This document shows, piece after piece, positions 8,612 to 19,700 of a stretch of 64,000 nt of DNA. The translations under genes were made by a program, and so were the position numbers. Below the pieces are notes generated by a model. The model was not told the DNA's origin. It worked only from the letters and a program-made list of their open reading frames with translations, and searched no databases. The first letter of the stretch is position 1; the number at the start of each line of letters is the position of its first letter. The stretch comes from Sphingomonas sp. (GTDB lineage Bacteria; Pseudomonadota; Alphaproteobacteria; Sphingomonadales; Sphingomonadaceae), in assembly GCF_019749955.1 (NCBI RefSeq), contig NZ_JAIEPC010000043.1:1-64000 (forward strand). Reading direction: 5' to 3'.

Positions 8612-11600
8612 ATGAATTATCTCGGACGCACCGGCAGGATCGCAGCACTCGACGTTGATGCGGGCGCGCTCACCGATAACCGCGCCAATCTCTTCCTGGA
8701 CGCCAATTATTTCGCGATGCTCGAAGCGGGCAACTCGCCGCCGGTGGCGGACACGGCGGGCTTTGTTGGCGTGCCGAGCCCCGAAAGCCAGACGGGTGGC
8801 GCGATTGCCAGCGACATCATCAATGTCGGGCCGACGCCGCAGGACACAGTGCGGTTTTTGCTTTCCAGCGGCAATTTCACGCAAAACTGGTCGGGCGTGT
8901 CGATCCCCGCCGACGACAATTGGAGCAATGTCGGGAGCATCGTGGGCTATCGCGGCGACGGGCTCACCGCCTCGACCGGCACCGATCCGCGAACCCTGAC
9001 CGCCAATGTCGCGGCACCGGTGATCGACGTCAATGCCAACCAGACCAACCCGAATACGTTTACGACCGGTGGTGTTACCTATTTTAGCGGGGGCCTGGTC
9101 GGCAATGATGCGGTCGTCGCGCTTGCCGGTTCGGGCACAGCGACCGCGCCATATTTGCAATTCTATCTCGATTCGACCGGCAGGCAGAACGTCACAGTCG
9201 CGTATCGACTGCGCGATCTGGAGACGGGCACCGACAATGCGATCCAGCAGGTCGCGCTGCAATATCGCACGAGCCCGACCGGCGCTTGGACCAATGTGGC
9301 GGGTGGCTATACTGCCGATGCGACCAGCGGGCCGAGCCTCGCGGGTCCGGATGTCAACGTCAGCGTGACGCTGCCGAGTGATGCGAACAATCAGTCGCAG
9401 CTCGAACTGCGCATCATCACGACGAATGCGGTCGGCAATGACGAATGGGTCGGCATCGACGACATCGTTGTGTCGAGCAGCCCAGGCGCCACGTCGGTGA
9501 CCGTCAACGACGTCTCGATCACCGAAGGCAACAGCGGCACCAGCCTGCTGACCTTCACGATCACGCGGTCGGACAATGCGGGCGCTTTCTCGCTCGACTT
9601 TGCGACGGCGGACGCGACCGCGACGGCCGGCAGCGATTATGTCGCGACCAACGGCACCCTGACATTTGCCGCGGGCGGCGCGCTGACCCAGACGGTCAGC
9701 GTGACGATCAACGGCGATACGACCGCTGAGGCTAACGAGACTTTCCAAATCAATCTGTCGAACCTTGCCAACACCACCGGCACGGCATCGATCACCGACG
9801 CGCAGGGCATCGGCACGATCACCAACGACGACGCGACGCCGCCGAGCATCACGATCAACGACGTCTCGATCGTCGAAGGCAATGCGGGGACCTCGATCGC
9901 GACCTTCACCGTCACGCGCACCGGCGGCACCGATGCCTTTTCGGTCGATTTTGCGACGGCCAACGGCACCGCAACCGCAGGCAGCGATTATGTCGCGACA
10001 AGCGGCACGCTCAATTTCGGCGTCGGCGTCAACACCCAGACCGTCAGCGTCACGATCAACGGCGACACCGCGTCAGAGCCGGCCGAGACCTTCTTCGTCA
10101 ACCTGACCAATGCGACGGGCGCCACGATCGTGGCCGACGTGCAGGGGCAGGGGACGATCACCAACGACGATAATACACTGATCAGCCAGATTCAGGGCGA
10201 CAGCTATTACAGCCCGCTGCTGCGCGCGTCGGGCGTCAGCGGTTTCAACGTCGCGTCGAGCTTCACCGTGACGGTGCAGGCGATCGTGACCGCGCTTGAC
10301 GGCGTCGGCAATCGCCAGGGCTTCTACATTCAGGAAGAACTCAGCGATCAGGACGGCAATCCGTTCACGTCGGAAGGCATTTTCGTGCTGACGCGCACCG
10401 ACGGCAATGTCGGGTCGGCGCTGTCGGCGGTGGCGCCGACGCTGCGGGTCGGCGATCTGGTGACGCTGACGGCCAATATTCAGGAATATCAGGGCTTCAG
10501 CACGAACCTGCCGATCACCGCGCTTGTCAACGCGACCAGTATCACGATCAATTCGTCGGGCAATACGCTGCCGACGATCATCCTCGACGCGTCGGTCAAC
10601 ATTCCCAACCAGTCCTTCACGCGGGTGACGCCTGACTTCACCGACTCGGTCGACAATCCGGGCGACAGCTTCGATGCGGCCAATTACGGCATTTCCTTCT
10701 GGGAAACGGTCGAGGGCAGTCTGGTCTCGATCCCCGATGTCCGCGTCGCCGACGGCTTTGTTTCGACCTCGGGTGGCCAGCCATTCTTCAAGGCCTATTC
10801 GGGGGTGCACGCCAACCCCGAGCAGATCAACAGCCGCGGCGGCTACACGATTGGTGGTGATCCCGCGCTGTCGCCACCCAACACGCCGAGCGTCAACGAC
10901 GACGTCCAGACTGGCGGACGCGTGCTGCACGAAGGCGATACCAATCCGGACATTTTCGAAGTCGATTTTACGGGCTTCGCGACGGCGGCGCCCGCCGGGC
11001 TCGCGACAAGTGCAACGATCGGCGACCGGCTGGGTAGCCTCACGGGCATCATCGATTTCGACTTTCAGGAACTCAAGCTGTACGTCACCAACTTTGACGC
11101 AGCGAGCATCCAGACGAGCGGTCAGCCCGCGCCCGAAGTCGCGACCTTCACGCCGGACAGCCGCCAGCTGACCTTCGCGACCTTCAACGTCGAAAACCTC
11201 GATCCGACCGATGGCGCCGCGCGCTTCACCGCGCTCGCGAATGCGATTGCGACCAACCTCAAGGCGCCCGACATCATCTCGTTTGAGGAAATTCAGGACA
11301 ATAACGGTGCGGCCGCAGGCGACGGCACCAACGCGACCGGGACCGACGCGTCGACGACGTGGCAGATGCTGGTCGACGCGCTCAATCTGGCGACCGGGCA
11401 GAATTACCAGTGGGTCGACGAGCTGCCGATCTATAATGCCGAAGGCGGCGAGCAGAGCGGCAATATCCGCGTCGGTTTCGTGTACAATACCAACCGCGTC
11501 CAGCTCGGTGATCTGGCCGCGAATGCGACGATCGCCGAGCGCCGCCAGTTCACCGATCGCATCGGCGACGGCGTGCGCGATGCGGGCGACCGGATTCTCT

Positions 11601-13669
11601 ATTCGGACAATCAGGTCACCGGCATCAACACCGCTGACTGGGCGAACACACGGCGCTCGCTGCTGGGCCAGTTCACCTTCAACGGCGAAACGGTGTTCGT
11701 CGCCGCCAATCACTTCCCGTCAAAGGGCGGGTCGGGCAATTTCTGGCAGTTCAACCAGAATCTCGAAACCGGCAACCCGACCAATGCCGCGTTCGACCGA
11801 CGCAGCCAGGTGGCTGAGGACCTCTATACAGTCTTGAACTTTATCCAGACCAATTCGCCGAATGCCGGGATCATTTCGGGCGGCGATTATAACGACTTCC
11901 AATTCTATCGTCCGCTCGAAGCCGCGACCGGCTATGTTTTTGCCGACGGCACCGCGCGCAACGACGGGGCGCGGCTTACCAACCTGACGCTCACCCTCGC
12001 CGAGGCTGAGCGCTATACCTACACCTTCGACGGGCGCAGCCAGGCGATCGACCATATTCTGGTCAACCAGCAGCTCGCCGATATTGCGACCTATGACGTC
12101 GTTCACATCAATACTGGCTATCTTACGACCCCCTTGGGTCGGGCCGCGGGCAACCCCGGGCTGTCGGATCACGATCCGGCGGTGGTCCAGCTCGACTATC
12201 GCCAGCGCGCCGAAACGCTCAATGGCACGGCGGCGAGCGAGACGATCAACGGTTTTGGTGGCAATGACATTATCGATGGCCGGGGCGGGGCGGACACGCT
12301 GATCGGCGGGCTGGGCGACGATCTGTTCTTCGTCGACAGCCTCGACGACGTGGTGACCGAGAATGCCGGCGAAGGGTTCGATGAAATTCGCACGTCGGTT
12401 GCGGGCTATGTCCTGCCGACCAATGTCGAGCGGCTGGTCTATACCGGTACGGCGAACCAGAACCAGTCGGGCAATTCGGGCGACAATCAGTTCACCGGTG
12501 GCTCAGGCAACGATACGCTCGATCTGAGCCAGGGCGGCAACGACACTGCCAATGGCGGCGAGGGCAATGACGCCTTCTTCTTCGGCGCGGCCTTTGATGC
12601 CAATGACTCGGTCGATGGCGGCACCGGGACGAACGACCAGATCGGGCTGCAGGGCAATTATGGGGCGCTGACCTTGGGCGTCAATTCGACGCGCAATGTC
12701 GAAGTGCTCGCGGTGCTGCCGGGCGCGGGGTTCAGCTATAATATCACCACGATCGACGCCAACGTGGCAGCGGGTCAGGAATTGGTGATCTTCGGCACCA
12801 ATTTGGGCGAGACCAACAATCTGACCTTCAACGGATCGGCCGAAACCGATGGGTCGTTCCGGGTTTATGCCGGGCTCGGCGTCGACAATATCACCACCGG
12901 TGCGGGTAACGACGGCGTCTATTTCGGCCCCGGCCGGTTCGGCGCGGGCGACTTCGTCAACGGCGGGGCAGGCACCAACGATCAGGTCGCGCTCGACGGC
13001 AATTACACCGCGACGATCAGCGGCACCCAGCTCCAGAATGTTGAAGTGCTGGTGCTGTTGCGCGGCGTGACGGGCGATCTGGCCAATTACAATATCACGC
13101 TGGCCGATGATCTGATCGGCACGGGGCAGACTTTCACTGTGTTCGGGCTGGCGGTCGAGACCGGCTTCACCCTCGATGCCACCGCCGAGACCAATGGCAA
13201 TGTCACCGTGTTCGGTGGCAGCGGCAATGAAACGATCACGACCGGCGCAGGCAATGACCGGATTTTCGGTGGTGGCGGCGCCGATGTGCTGAGCGGCGGC
13301 GCGGGGGCGGATACCTTCGTCTATGACGCGGTCAGCCAGTCGACCGGTGCGACTTACGACCGGATCGCGGGCTTTGTGTCGGGCGTTGACCGGTTCGACT
13401 TCAACTTCACCGTGACGGGCGTTGATGCGACCGTGGGCGCGGGGTCGCTGTCGACGGCGAGCTTCGACGCCAATCTGGCCGCTGTCATCGGCGCGGGACA
13501 GCTCGCGGCGAACCACGCCGTGCTGTTCCAGGCCGATGCGGGTGACCTGGCGGGGCAGACCTTCCTCGTCGTCGATGCCAATGGCGTCGCGGGGTACCAG
13601 GCGGGCAGTGATTACGTGATCCAGCTCACCATCCCGCCCGCGTCGCTCGTGACGGGTGATTTTATTTAG
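8612..13669 (+). CDS. ExeM/NucH-type extracellular endonuclease with Calx-beta and RTX repeats
   Basis: A 1685-aa secreted nuclease. There is no Sec signal peptide. Two Calx-beta domains occupy roughly residues 295-409 and 411-520, then an OB-like segment starting IQGDSYYSPLL and a linker. The endonuclease/exonuclease/phosphatase domain spans about 853-1190 and has its catalytic set intact: N859 (TFNVENL), E892/E893 (SFEEIQ), H1034 (NHFPSKG), D1092 and N1094 (GGDYND), D1147/H1148 (AIDHIL) and H1187 (SDHDP). RTX nonapeptides (GGxGxDxL-like) follow at about 1204-1330 and 1535-1585. The C-terminal ~100 residues should hold the type I secretion signal. The TolC/ABC/HlyD operon downstream is the likely exporter. 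It probably degrades extracellular DNA, for instance for phosphate. Confidence 0.92.
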   Translation: MNYLGRTGRIAALDVDAGALTDNRANLFLDANYFAMLEAGNSPPVADTAGFVGVPSPESQTGGAIASDIINVGPTPQDTVRFLLSSGNFTQNWSGVSIPADDNWSNVGSIVGYRGDGLTASTGTDPRTLTANVAAPVIDVNANQTNPNTFTTGGVTYFSGGLVGNDAVVALAGSGTATAPYLQFYLDSTGRQNVTVAYRLRDLETGTDNAIQQVALQYRTSPTGAWTNVAGGYTADATSGPSLAGPDVNVSVTLPSDANNQSQLELRIITTNAVGNDEWVGIDDIVVSSSPGATSVTVNDVSITEGNSGTSLLTFTITRSDNAGAFSLDFATADATATAGSDYVATNGTLTFAAGGALTQTVSVTINGDTTAEANETFQINLSNLANTTGTASITDAQGIGTITNDDATPPSITINDVSIVEGNAGTSIATFTVTRTGGTDAFSVDFATANGTATAGSDYVATSGTLNFGVGVNTQTVSVTINGDTASEPAETFFVNLTNATGATIVADVQGQGTITNDDNTLISQIQGDSYYSPLLRASGVSGFNVASSFTVTVQAIVTALDGVGNRQGFYIQEELSDQDGNPFTSEGIFVLTRTDGNVGSALSAVAPTLRVGDLVTLTANIQEYQGFSTNLPITALVNATSITINSSGNTLPTIILDASVNIPNQSFTRVTPDFTDSVDNPGDSFDAANYGISFWETVEGSLVSIPDVRVADGFVSTSGGQPFFKAYSGVHANPEQINSRGGYTIGGDPALSPPNTPSVNDDVQTGGRVLHEGDTNPDIFEVDFTGFATAAPAGLATSATIGDRLGSLTGIIDFDFQELKLYVTNFDAASIQTSGQPAPEVATFTPDSRQLTFATFNVENLDPTDGAARFTALANAIATNLKAPDIISFEEIQDNNGAAAGDGTNATGTDASTTWQMLVDALNLATGQNYQWVDELPIYNAEGGEQSGNIRVGFVYNTNRVQLGDLAANATIAERRQFTDRIGDGVRDAGDRILYSDNQVTGINTADWANTRRSLLGQFTFNGETVFVAANHFPSKGGSGNFWQFNQNLETGNPTNAAFDRRSQVAEDLYTVLNFIQTNSPNAGIISGGDYNDFQFYRPLEAATGYVFADGTARNDGARLTNLTLTLAEAERYTYTFDGRSQAIDHILVNQQLADIATYDVVHINTGYLTTPLGRAAGNPGLSDHDPAVVQLDYRQRAETLNGTAASETINGFGGNDIIDGRGGADTLIGGLGDDLFFVDSLDDVVTENAGEGFDEIRTSVAGYVLPTNVERLVYTGTANQNQSGNSGDNQFTGGSGNDTLDLSQGGNDTANGGEGNDAFFFGAAFDANDSVDGGTGTNDQIGLQGNYGALTLGVNSTRNVEVLAVLPGAGFSYNITTIDANVAAGQELVIFGTNLGETNNLTFNGSAETDGSFRVYAGLGVDNITTGAGNDGVYFGPGRFGAGDFVNGGAGTNDQVALDGNYTATISGTQLQNVEVLVLLRGVTGDLANYNITLADDLIGTGQTFTVFGLAVETGFTLDATAETNGNVTVFGGSGNETITTGAGNDRIFGGGGADVLSGGAGADTFVYDAVSQSTGATYDRIAGFVSGVDRFDFNFTVTGVDATVGAGSLSTASFDANLAAVIGAGQLAANHAVLFQADAGDLAGQTFLVVDANGVAGYQAGSDYVIQLTIPPASLVTGDFI

Positions 13670-13700
13670 AGAATCGGTGCGCTGTAGTCCTTCGCAGGAT

Positions 13701-13718
13701 TTGTAACTTTTCTGTCAT
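13701..13718 (+). promoter_or_regulatory. PhoB-like box upstream of the giant RTX protein
   Basis: TTGTAAC-TTTT-CTGTCAT is a 7+4+7 direct repeat fitting the Pho box better than the first copy. A TAG-containing -10-like element begins at 13729, again 11 bases downstream, and the ATG is at 13795. The distance from box to start codon is 76-77 bases in both genes, so the two promoters appear homologous. Confidence 0.65.
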
Positions 13719-13794
13719 CGCGGCGGCTTAGCGATAGTTAATATTTGCGATAGATTCGGACCGCCTGGTGTCGAATCAGCTCAGGGGGACTGAT

Positions 13795-16700
13795 ATGGCG
13801 CGCGCACTGCTGACCAACGTCGACGGCTTTGGACTGGGCGGCCTGTCGAGCAACGCGGCGTCGCTGTTCCTCGACCAAGCCTATATCTCGGCAGTGCAGG
13901 CAGGCGAACTCATCGCCGTGACCGATCGCGGCGGCACCGCGTCGCCCTTTGCGCCAACAGCAACAGCTTTTTCGGCCGACCTTGGCAGCTTGGCTGGCGG
14001 CGGCGAGCTGACGCTGCCGAGCGACACCGGGCTGACCGATGCGCTCGGGAGCGGGGTGGCCCCCGGCTTCGACATTACGACGCCTTCGTCGCAGGCGGCG
14101 TTCTCAAGCGGCAACATCGTTGTCTATCGCGTCGGCACCGGTTCCGCTGCGCTGAGCAGCGCGGCAACGGCGGTGTTCCTCGACGAATATACCACCAGCG
14201 GCACGTTGGTGCAGTCGATCGCGCTTCCGACAGCCGACAACGGCGCCAATCAGACCCTCACCGCAAGCGGCTCCGCGACGTCCGAAGGGCAGCTGTCGCG
14301 CAGCGTGGACGGTCGTTATCTGCTGCTGACCGGCTACGACGCCGCGCCAGGGACGACCTCCGTCAATGGCACCTCGACGGCCACTGTCGTGCGGGTCATC
14401 GGTCGCGTCGATTCGAACGGCATCGTCGATACGACGACGACGACGACGGCTTTCAGCGGTAACAATGTTCGCGACGTCGCCAGCACCAACGGCACCGATA
14501 TCTGGGCGGTCGGGGCAAATACGGGTGTCGTTTACACGACCTTTGGATCGAGCGGTGCCGGCACTGTTGTTTCGAATACGGCCACGAACTTTCGGACCAT
14601 CGATATTTTCGGCGACCAGCTATATTATAGCGCTAACACAACTACATTCCGGGTGGGTACGGTCGGGGTAGGCACCCCTACAGTGACTGGCAATCTGTCG
14701 GGAAATCTTCCGGGCACGCCGACGACGGGGTCGCCCTATTCGATTTTCTTCGCCGACCTGACGGCCGCTGTCGCCGGGATTGATACGCTTTACGTCGCCG
14801 ACGATGCCGCTGGCATTCAGAAATACTCGCTGGTGGGCGGCAACTGGTCGCTCAACGGCACCATCACGGCGACGACTGTGCGCGGCCTGACGGGAGTAGT
14901 CGCTGGCACGAACGTCAGCCTTTATTCGACCAATGGTTCAATCATTGGCACCGTCACCGATACGGCGGGCTATAATGCTGCGCCCTCCACCACTACCGTG
15001 ACGACCATCGCCACCGCCAGCACCAACACCGCCTTTCGCGGCATCGCGCTGGCGCCAAACTCGGGCGAGAACCAGGTCGCGTCGATCACCGTGTCGCCGA
15101 CGTCGCAGAACGAAGGCAATAGCGGTTCGACGGCCTATACGTTCACCGTCACGCGTACGGGCGGGACGACCGGTGCGCTGGCGTTCGCCGCCAATTTTGG
15201 CGCGGTCGGCACCAATTCGGCGGACTTTACCGGAGGCACGCTGCCCGGCACGGTCAATGGTACCATCCTCGCGGGGCAGGCGACAGCGACCTTCACTGTG
15301 TCTGTGGCAGGCGACCTAACACCGGAATCAAACGAGAATTTCACCTACAGCTTGGCGAGTGTGTCGAACGGCACAGCGGCATCGGCAACGATCGGCACGA
15401 CGACGGCGACCGCGACGATTGTCGATGACGACACGCCCGTGCTGCCCGAAAACCAGTTCGTATCGATCACCGTTTCGCCGACCTCGCAAAACGAAGGGGA
15501 TGCTGGTTCGACCGCCTATACCTTCACCATCAGCCGGACCGGCGGCACGAGCGGGACTTTGTCGTTCAGCGCCCTTTTTGTGAATGGCACCACCAATGAG
15601 ACCGATTTCGTCGGTGGTGCATTACCCGGGACGGTCAACGGCTCGATCGCGGCGGGGCAGACAAGCACGACCTTCACCGTCAATGTTGCGGGCGACACCA
15701 CGCCGGAAAGCGATGAGACATTTTCTTACTCGCTGGGATCGCTGTCCAACCCCGGCATTCTCGTATCGGGGGCCGGCGGCGCGAGTTCGGCGACGGCCAC
15801 GATCGTCAATGATGATGTTGCGCCAACATCGGGCGAGAACCAGGTCGCGTCGATCACCGTGTCGCCGACGTCGCAGAATGAAGGTGCTTTGAATACCCAG
15901 ACGCCGTATACCTTCACCGTCACACGGACCGGCGGCACGTCCGGGGCGCTGAATTTCACCGCAACGTTCAATGCGGTCGATACCAGCGCGAATGACTTCG
16001 TTAGCACGACCTTCGGCACGAATGTTAGCGGGACAATTCTTGCGGGTCAGGCATCGGCGACCTTCACGATCAACGTCCAGGGTGACGGCGCGGTTGAAAA
16101 CAACGAGAATTTTGCCTTCACCCTGTCATCGGTGAGCAATAGCCAAGCGGCTTCAACGACAATCGGCACCGCGACCGCGACCGCGACGATCGTCAATGAC
16201 GATGTCGCGCCGCTGCCGAGCCTGTCGATCAATGACGTTTTTGCCGTCGAGGGCAACAGCGGAACGACAACCTTCACCTTTACCGTGATGCTCAACGGCC
16301 CGGCACCGGTTGGCGGGGTGACGTTCGATATCGCGACTGCCAATGGAACGGCAACGGCGGGCAGCGACTATATTGCGCGAACACTGACGACGCAGACCAT
16401 CCCCGCCGGATCGACGACCTACACCTTCGATGTGACGGTGAATGGCGATACCGTTTTCGAGTCGAACGAAACATTTTTCGTCAACCTTACCAATGTCACT
16501 GGCGCGACGGTTTTCGATGGCCAAGGGCTGGGCACGATCGGCAATGACGACTCGGCTGCGGCGCCAGTGCTGGTGAGCAGCACCCCTGCCGACAACTCCA
16601 CCAATGTCGCCGTCGCTTCGAATATTGTGCTGACGTTCGACCAGGATGTCTTTCAGGGCACCGGCAACATCATCATTCGTCCCCCGAGCGGCGCTGATCT

Positions 16701-19700
16701 GACGATCCCGATCAATGACCCGCAAGTGACGATCACTGGCAATGTGGTGACAATTAACCCAACGATCGATCTTCGTCCGGGGGCGGCCCATGACGTGATT
16801 ATCGGGTCGGGAGTTCTGTTTAACAGTACCGGCGTTCCATTCGCCGGCATTGTGCTCGATGCGCTCGATTTTACTACGAGCTTCACCATCCCTGCGGGGA
16901 CGTTCAACCCATCATTCGTGATTCAAGACCCCGGCACGTTCACCTTGCTGAGCGGCACGACGCGTACCGCCGCTGGGGGCACGGGCGTGTCCGTCGGCGG
17001 GGTTACCGGTCCGATCAATGTGACGATAGACGGCACGCTCAACGATACGGCCAGCACGTTTCGTGCGATCAACTATACAAACTCCCCGGCAAACGGCACG
17101 ATCAGCGTCGGCGCAAGCGGTGTCGTCCAGTCGTTCAATGGCGATACGATCCGCAGCCAATCGCAGCGCGGCCAGATCGACCTGACCAACCTGGGCCAGA
17201 TCATCGCGCGGGCCGCGGCATTTACCCCGAGCGTCGGCGGCACCAATCCGGGCACCGCCTTTGCGATCACCTATAACGCCGCGCTCGGCGCGACTGGCGC
17301 GCCGTCGACCGACTTCACCACCGGCGGCACGATCAATAACGGTAGCGTCGGCAACACGACTGCGCTGATCCGCGCCGATAACGGCGATGCGATTCGGCTC
17401 GGCTCGCGTCAGACACTCAACAATTACGGGACGATCAACGGCAACGGGCCGGTCAACGACGCGGCAACCAACAACGTGTTCAACGGCGCCAATGGCAACC
17501 CCAACACCTCTGTCACGCAAACCTATGACGTGTCGCGCGGCGTGCGCGTCAACCAGGGCGCGGCGACGGCGGTGGCGGTCAATAATTTCGGCACGATCAC
17601 CGGGGCGCAGCACGGCCTTGATGTCGGCGTCACTGATGCGACCAACCTGATCTTCACCAACAACGCCGGCGGGCAGATCATCGGCCGTAATGGCTCGGGT
17701 ATCGGCGCCGACACCACGGGCGCGGCGGCGACCACCGTGACCGTGATCAACAGCGGGCTGATCCGCGGCGATTATGCGCCCGCTTTCGATCGCGCGGGCT
17801 ATGTCACCGTCGACGGCGATGGCGACGGCGTCGACATCGACGGCGGGGCGACGATCACCAACAATGTCGGCGGCATCATCCGCTCGACCGGCGCGGGCGG
17901 CTTCGATAGCGGCGGTCGCGCGAATAACTCCGAAGCAATCTCGATCGGTGGCGGGGCGATCACCAATCAGGGCACGATCGAAGGCTTTAACTTCGGCATC
18001 GTCGTCAACAATGATTCGAACCCGAACAACAGCCGTTCGGGCAGCACCGCGACGACGATCCTGAATTATGCCGGCGGCACGATCAGCGGCGGCACGGGCT
18101 TTGCGATCCGGCTCGAAAACAAGACCGGCACCGCGATCGATAATGACGCGATCACCAATTACGGCACGATCACCGGCACGGGGACGGTCCCGACGGGCAC
18201 GGTGCTGCGGCAGGACAATGTCGCCGATCCGGGCGCCGTCGGCACGCTCGACGGGGTGACCTATACCGCAGCCGACGCGGGCAATGCGCGCTTCATTCGC
18301 GGCGATGGCGCGGCGATCCAGACGGGCGAGGGCAATGACACGCTCGCCAATTATGGCACGATCACCGGCAACAGCGGGCGCGCGATCAACCTCGAAGGTG
18401 GTACCGACCAGCTCACGCTGCGCACCGGATCGAGCATCACCGGGCGAATCGACGGCGGTGCGGGCACCGACACGCTGATCCTCGCGCTCGACGACCGGGT
18501 CGCGGGCAATGCCCAAACCGGCGCCAATTCGGGCGTCACGACGGGGTCGCTCACCAATGTGATCAACTTCGAAAACCTGACGGTGACCAGCGGCACCTGG
18601 ACGATCACCGATGCGCAAGCTTATTCGGGCGGCATTGCGCTAAATGGCGGGCGGCTCAATCTGAGCGCCGTCGTGACCGGTGCAGTGACGTTCGGCGCAG
18701 GTGCGCAGACGCTGGGCATCGCCAATGCGGCGCTTGGCGCCGATTTCGCAAGGACGCTGGGCAATGCGATCACCGGCTTTGGCGCGGATGGCGATGTGCT
18801 CGACTTCACGAGCATCGTAGCTGGCACGGTCATCACGAACTATAATGCGACAACGGGCCTGCTGAAGCTGATCGATCGTGGCGATACGGCACAGGCGACG
18901 ATCAATGTCGGCACCGGGTTGGGCGCTTTCGCGTTCAGCCTGGCCGATAACGGCAGTGGCGGCACCGCCGTGACGCTCGTCGCGAACGCGGGCGGCAACA
19001 CCGGCTTTGCCGGATCGGGCGGCAACGACAATTATACCGGCACGCCCGGGAACGACTTTTTCAACTTCAGCCAAGGCGGCAACGATACGGTGAGCGGCGG
19101 CGATGGCAATGACGGCTTCTTGTTCGGCGCCGCCTTCACTGCCGCCGACAGGGTCGATGGCGGCGCTGGCGCCAACGACCAGATCGGGTTGCAGGGCAAT
19201 TATAGCGGGGCCAATGCGCTGACACTGGGCGCGTCGACGATCGCCAATGTCGAAGTGATCGCGGTGCTGGCGGGATTCAGCTATGACATCACCACGGTCG
19301 ACGACAATATCGGCGCTGGCCAGATCCTGACCTTCTTTGGCACCAATTTGGGCGCGGGCGATAATTTCACCGTCAATGCCTCGGCCGAGACCGATGGGGC
19401 GGTGCGCATCTACGGCGGGCTCGGTATCGACACCTTCACGGGCGGCGCGGGCGATGACGGCTTCTACTTCGGCCCCGGTCGCTTCAATCCGGCGACCGAC
19501 ACGGTCAATGGCGGCGCGGGGACCAATGATCAGGTCGCGTTCGACGGGAATTTCACCGGCACGCTGAACGGTGCGCAGATCAGCAACGTCGAAGTGCTCG
19601 CGCTGCTTGCGGGCGTGGCGGGCGATTTTGCCAATTACAGTATTCAGTTTGCCGACTCGCTGGTCGGTATGGGGCAGAATTTCACCGTCTTCGCGCTCCC

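Noticed and set aside
17300-18480. Repeat-rich stretch that could suggest a CRISPR-like array
   Set aside because: Repeats are degenerate, in frame, and encode NYGTITG-type beta-helix rungs.
16912-18618. Minus-strand frame of 568 codons opposite the giant RTX gene
   Set aside because: Mirror of repetitive beta-helix codons; rich in Arg/Asp/Ala with no domain.
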